64,000 bases of DNA from Verrucomicrobiia bacterium (GTDB lineage: Bacteria > Verrucomicrobiota > Verrucomicrobiia > Limisphaerales > CAIMTB01): the NCBI GenBank assembly GCA_019634625.1, contig JAHCBA010000010.1, positions 1-64,000 on the forward strand, in the 5' to 3' direction. Positions 62,046 through 64,000 of this stretch are shown one piece after another. The notes beneath the pieces were generated by a model that worked only from the letters and a program-made list of their open reading frames with translations, had not been told where the DNA came from and searched no databases. Each line of letters opens with the position of its first letter. Position 1 is the stretch's first letter. Position numbers and translations under genes: made by a program.

Positions 62046-62302
62046 GCCGCGCCCTTGCGTCCGGCCGCGATACTCTCGCGGATCGCCGCCATCGAATGAT
62101 CCTTCGCATGGCCGGCGTAGGATCCAAGGCAACCCACCCAGTCGCGGGGGCGTGCCGCCTGGCGTCGCAACACCCAGACTCGCGTTCCCGCTTCGTCACG
62201 AGGCTCCAGCTCGATCGCATCGCCCGGTTTCAGGCCGAGCGCCTCACACGTCTCCTTCGGAAAGGTCGCCTGCCTCTTCGAGGTCAATGTCAGCCTTGGC
62301 AT
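62042..62302 (-). CDS. AbrB/MazE-family antitoxin
   Basis: 86 residues. The swapped-hairpin DNA-binding domain is seen at the N-terminus (LTLTSKRQATFPKETCEALG, LKPGDAIELEPRDEAG). The C-terminal part (about 45-86) should wrap the PIN toxin. It is upstream of and overlaps the toxin gene by 4 bp, and autoregulation is likely. Confidence 0.85.
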   Translation of the reverse strand: MPRLTLTSKRQATFPKETCEALGLKPGDAIELEPRDEAGTRVWVLRRQAARPRDWVGCLGSYAGHAKDHSMAAIRESIAAGRKGAA

Positions 62303-62349
62303 GAGGAGACCCTCCGCAGGGACGCCTTACCCGTCAAGCATACGGTAAG

Positions 62350-62400
62350 GGGCCCTCGCCCGAAGAACACCCCGAACCCCCGCGTCATCGGCACCATCCC
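62350..62400 (-). pseudogene. short relic of a PIG-V-like mannosyltransferase gene
   Basis: The minus strand encodes MVPMTRGFGVFFG (62361-62397). It aligns with LLPMTRGVGVFC of the intact gene at 54753-54789, with 31-32 of 37 bases the same by eye. It lies directly downstream of the second gtrA copy, where the intact locus also carries this gene. Confidence 0.55.
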
Positions 62401-62433
62401 CACCACCACCATTCCCCATTCGCCACTCCCCCC

Positions 62434-62919
62434 TCACCGCCCCCCAACCCACCCCAGCCTCAGGTTCAGCCAGAAGTTCCACACACTCACCACCACGATC
62501 GCCACCAGGTTCGCCAGATACACATTCATCCCCAGCCCGTGCACCTGCGCGTTCAGCAACCCCGCGCTCAGTCCGATCCCCAGCACGCAGATCAAATTGA
62601 ACCGCGCCAATCGACCCAGCCGCGCACCCGCCCCCCGCCGCGCCCGCGCCAGGTCCCCGAACGTCCATGCCTCGTTCCACACGAAATTGTTCAACACCGC
62701 CACCTCCGCCGCCATCACCTTGCTCCACGTCAGGTCCCAACCCAGCCGCCCCGGATCCGCCAGCAGATACAACACCCCCATGTCCACCACCACCCCGCTC
62801 CCGCCCACCACGCAGAACCGCAGGTACCGTCCCAGCACACTCCGCCGCCCGTCCGCCCCATCCCCTCCCCCTCCCAACTCCGCCCCCCTCCTCCCTACAT
62901 CCGCCGCGAGCCGGCTCAT
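62434..62919 (-). CDS. GtrA-family membrane protein (copy 2)
   Basis: 161 residues, almost identical to copy 1 (55852-56337) from SVLGRYLRFCVVGGSGVV to the end, with only three changes seen there (A/M in the second helix, W/A in RRGxGARLG, L/V in the last helix). The first 27 residues differ. It also overlaps its prepilin-like partner by 4 bp. Confidence 0.88.
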   Translation of the reverse strand: MSRLAADVGRRGAELGGGGDGADGRRSVLGRYLRFCVVGGSGVVVDMGVLYLLADPGRLGWDLTWSKVMAAEVAVLNNFVWNEAWTFGDLARARRGAGARLGRLARFNLICVLGIGLSAGLLNAQVHGLGMNVYLANLVAIVVVSVWNFWLNLRLGWVGGR

Positions 62920-63794
62920 CGCCCCTCCGCCCGTTCCCGCCAGGTCGCCCGGCGCTGCATCCACAACACATCCGCATTCCCCGGACTCGCCGCATCGTCC
63001 CGGGGCGCATTCACCGTCCGCCGATCCCGCCACTTCCGATGTTCCACATGCCCGTCCGCAAACGTCACGTTCGCCCCGCCCCCATGCTCCGCCGACGGCT
63101 TGTCCCGCAGCACCCATCGACCCGGCTGCTCCTCCTCGAAGTTCCATTGCAATCCGAACGACGCGTCATTGATCGTCTCGATCCGCTCGTCCACGAACAC
63201 CAGCGCCTCCGCCGGACCCGGACGCACAATATCCCCCACACGCAGGTACGTCGTCGCATGCGGCACCTCCACTGGCGAACCTATGAACGCATTCAACGAC
63301 AACGTCCGCACCCGCCCCTGCCGGATCCCGATCACCGTCGGGTCCCGCGGCGCCGGGCACCGCCACAACTCCGGACCCCCAAGATACGGACCCACCAGAC
63401 TCCGCCGGAGAAACAGCGTGTTCGTCGCATCCCGCCCCGGCAACCCCAGCCACCCCTCCACCCACGTCTCCCCCAGCGGGATCCCCTCCCCGTCCCGGTT
63501 CGGCAGCACCGCGTCCCCGTGATCGTCCGCATACATCTGAAACGCCATCGCGAACTGCCGCAGATTCGACTGGCACGCCGCCGTCTTCGCCCGCCCCTTC
63601 GCCGCCGACAACGCCGGCAGCAGCATCCCCGTCAACACCCCGATCACCGCGATGACGACCAGGAGTTCGATGAGGGTGAAGGCACCATGAGGTCGCGCCA
63701 ACCCCTCCGCAGGATCCCCCACTCGGAGCCCCACGTCCCCCTGAAGGCTTCTTGGATAGGTATTCCTCAAGGTCCACTCTCCCTGCACTCCCAT
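62916..63794 (-). CDS. prepilin-like protein with H-X9-DG motif (copy 2)
   Basis: About 292 residues. From the FTLIELLVVIAVIGVLTGM helix onward it is almost identical to copy 1 (56334-57161), with few substitutions (for example LREMW/LGETW and FMGSP/FIGSP). The N-terminal leader is different and unusually long for a prepilin (about 38 residues before the helix from the ATG at 63794). The frame extends to 63914, so the start is uncertain. Confidence 0.82.
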   Translation of the reverse strand: MGVQGEWTLRNTYPRSLQGDVGLRVGDPAEGLARPHGAFTLIELLVVIAVIGVLTGMLLPALSAAKGRAKTAACQSNLRQFAMAFQMYADDHGDAVLPNRDGEGIPLGETWVEGWLGLPGRDATNTLFLRRSLVGPYLGGPELWRCPAPRDPTVIGIRQGRVRTLSLNAFIGSPVEVPHATTYLRVGDIVRPGPAEALVFVDERIETINDASFGLQWNFEEEQPGRWVLRDKPSAEHGGGANVTFADGHVEHRKWRDRRTVNAPRDDAASPGNADVLWMQRRATWRERAEGR

Positions 63795-64000
63795 ACTCCA
63801 CCCGGATGCTCCTACCCACCGACACAACGGCAATCTCTGCATGGAGACCGTTGGGCATTGCAGGACTACCACTCTATGCTGCCCACTCGCTTCCGTTACC
63901 CGCCGACGCATCAAACCTTGCCCCTCTAGATTTCTCTCATGGCCAGATGAACAACAAGCACCTCCGCAACCGCTTTCTGAACAAACCGTGTCTTGGCGTT

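Noticed and set aside
62327-63010. Minus-strand frame of 227 codons overlapping gtrA copy 2
   Set aside because: Same region in a different frame from the clear GtrA protein; Gly/Arg-rich shadow.

Overview
The window looks like a chromosome segment of a high-GC Verrucomicrobiota bacterium, probably of the Limisphaerales/Pedosphaera type. I infer this from gene content, not from a marker gene. The signs are very large secreted proteins with PA14, lamin-tail (LTD) and CotH modules, several with a C-terminal block of the type seen in this phylum. There are also DUF1080, DUF3500, DUF748/AsmA and bi-domain oxidoreductase genes, and prepilin-like proteins ending in an H-X9-DG motif. No rRNA, tRNA or CRISPR array was seen.

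Layout. 0.26-6 kb: a lipoate-ligase-like gene, then a minus-strand group made of a membrane-anchored protein, a MotA/ExbB-like protein, a MotB/ExbD-like coiled-coil protein and the ribosome silencing factor RsfS. 6.2-6.6 kb: a relic of a FAD oxidoreductase and a 45-bp MITE-like element. 6.6-16.6 kb: two divergent giant or large secreted proteins. 16.6-17.7 kb: a repeat cluster. 17.7-21.3 kb: a lower-GC accessory patch of small lipoproteins, small membrane proteins, intact and broken toxin-antitoxin genes and an integrase remnant. 21.6-28.9 kb: DUF3500, plsY, gpsA, thrB, a CapK-like adenylating enzyme and a fused dehydrogenase/oxidoreductase. 28.9-41.3 kb: DUF1080 pair, acetyltransferase, M29 aminopeptidase, DUF748 protein, an arsR-ogg-comB operon, then purK, a response regulator and era. 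41.5-53.6 kb: secreted NHL protein, zinc ribbon, metalloprotease and a 2467-residue internally duplicated membrane protein. 54.2-63.8 kb: PIG-V-like mannosyltransferase, GtrA and prepilin genes, a MauE/Cys-rich peptide locus, a GT39 transferase, an AbrB/PIN toxin-antitoxin pair, and a second copy of the gtrA-prepilin pair.

Most striking is a modular intergenic repeat system. Element A has nested terminal inverted repeats and is about 158 bp when complete. Element B is a short GCCC-GAA-GGGC hairpin flanked by hexamers. Element C is a string of three hairpins. Separate arrays of hexanucleotide repeats join them. They recur in the same orders in at least eight intergenic regions. One full A element lies inside the reading frame of the metalloprotease, just after its signal peptide.

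The best candidates for undescribed systems are: the predicted proton/sodium-driven stator at 1.6-5.8 kb; the three-gene locus of membrane protein, 8-Cys exported peptide and MauE-like protein at 57.5-59.5 kb; and the duplicated prepilin-GtrA(-mannosyltransferase) module. All functions are read from the sequence by eye, without database searches. Start codons were chosen where signal peptides, overlaps or Shine-Dalgarno-like stretches supported them.
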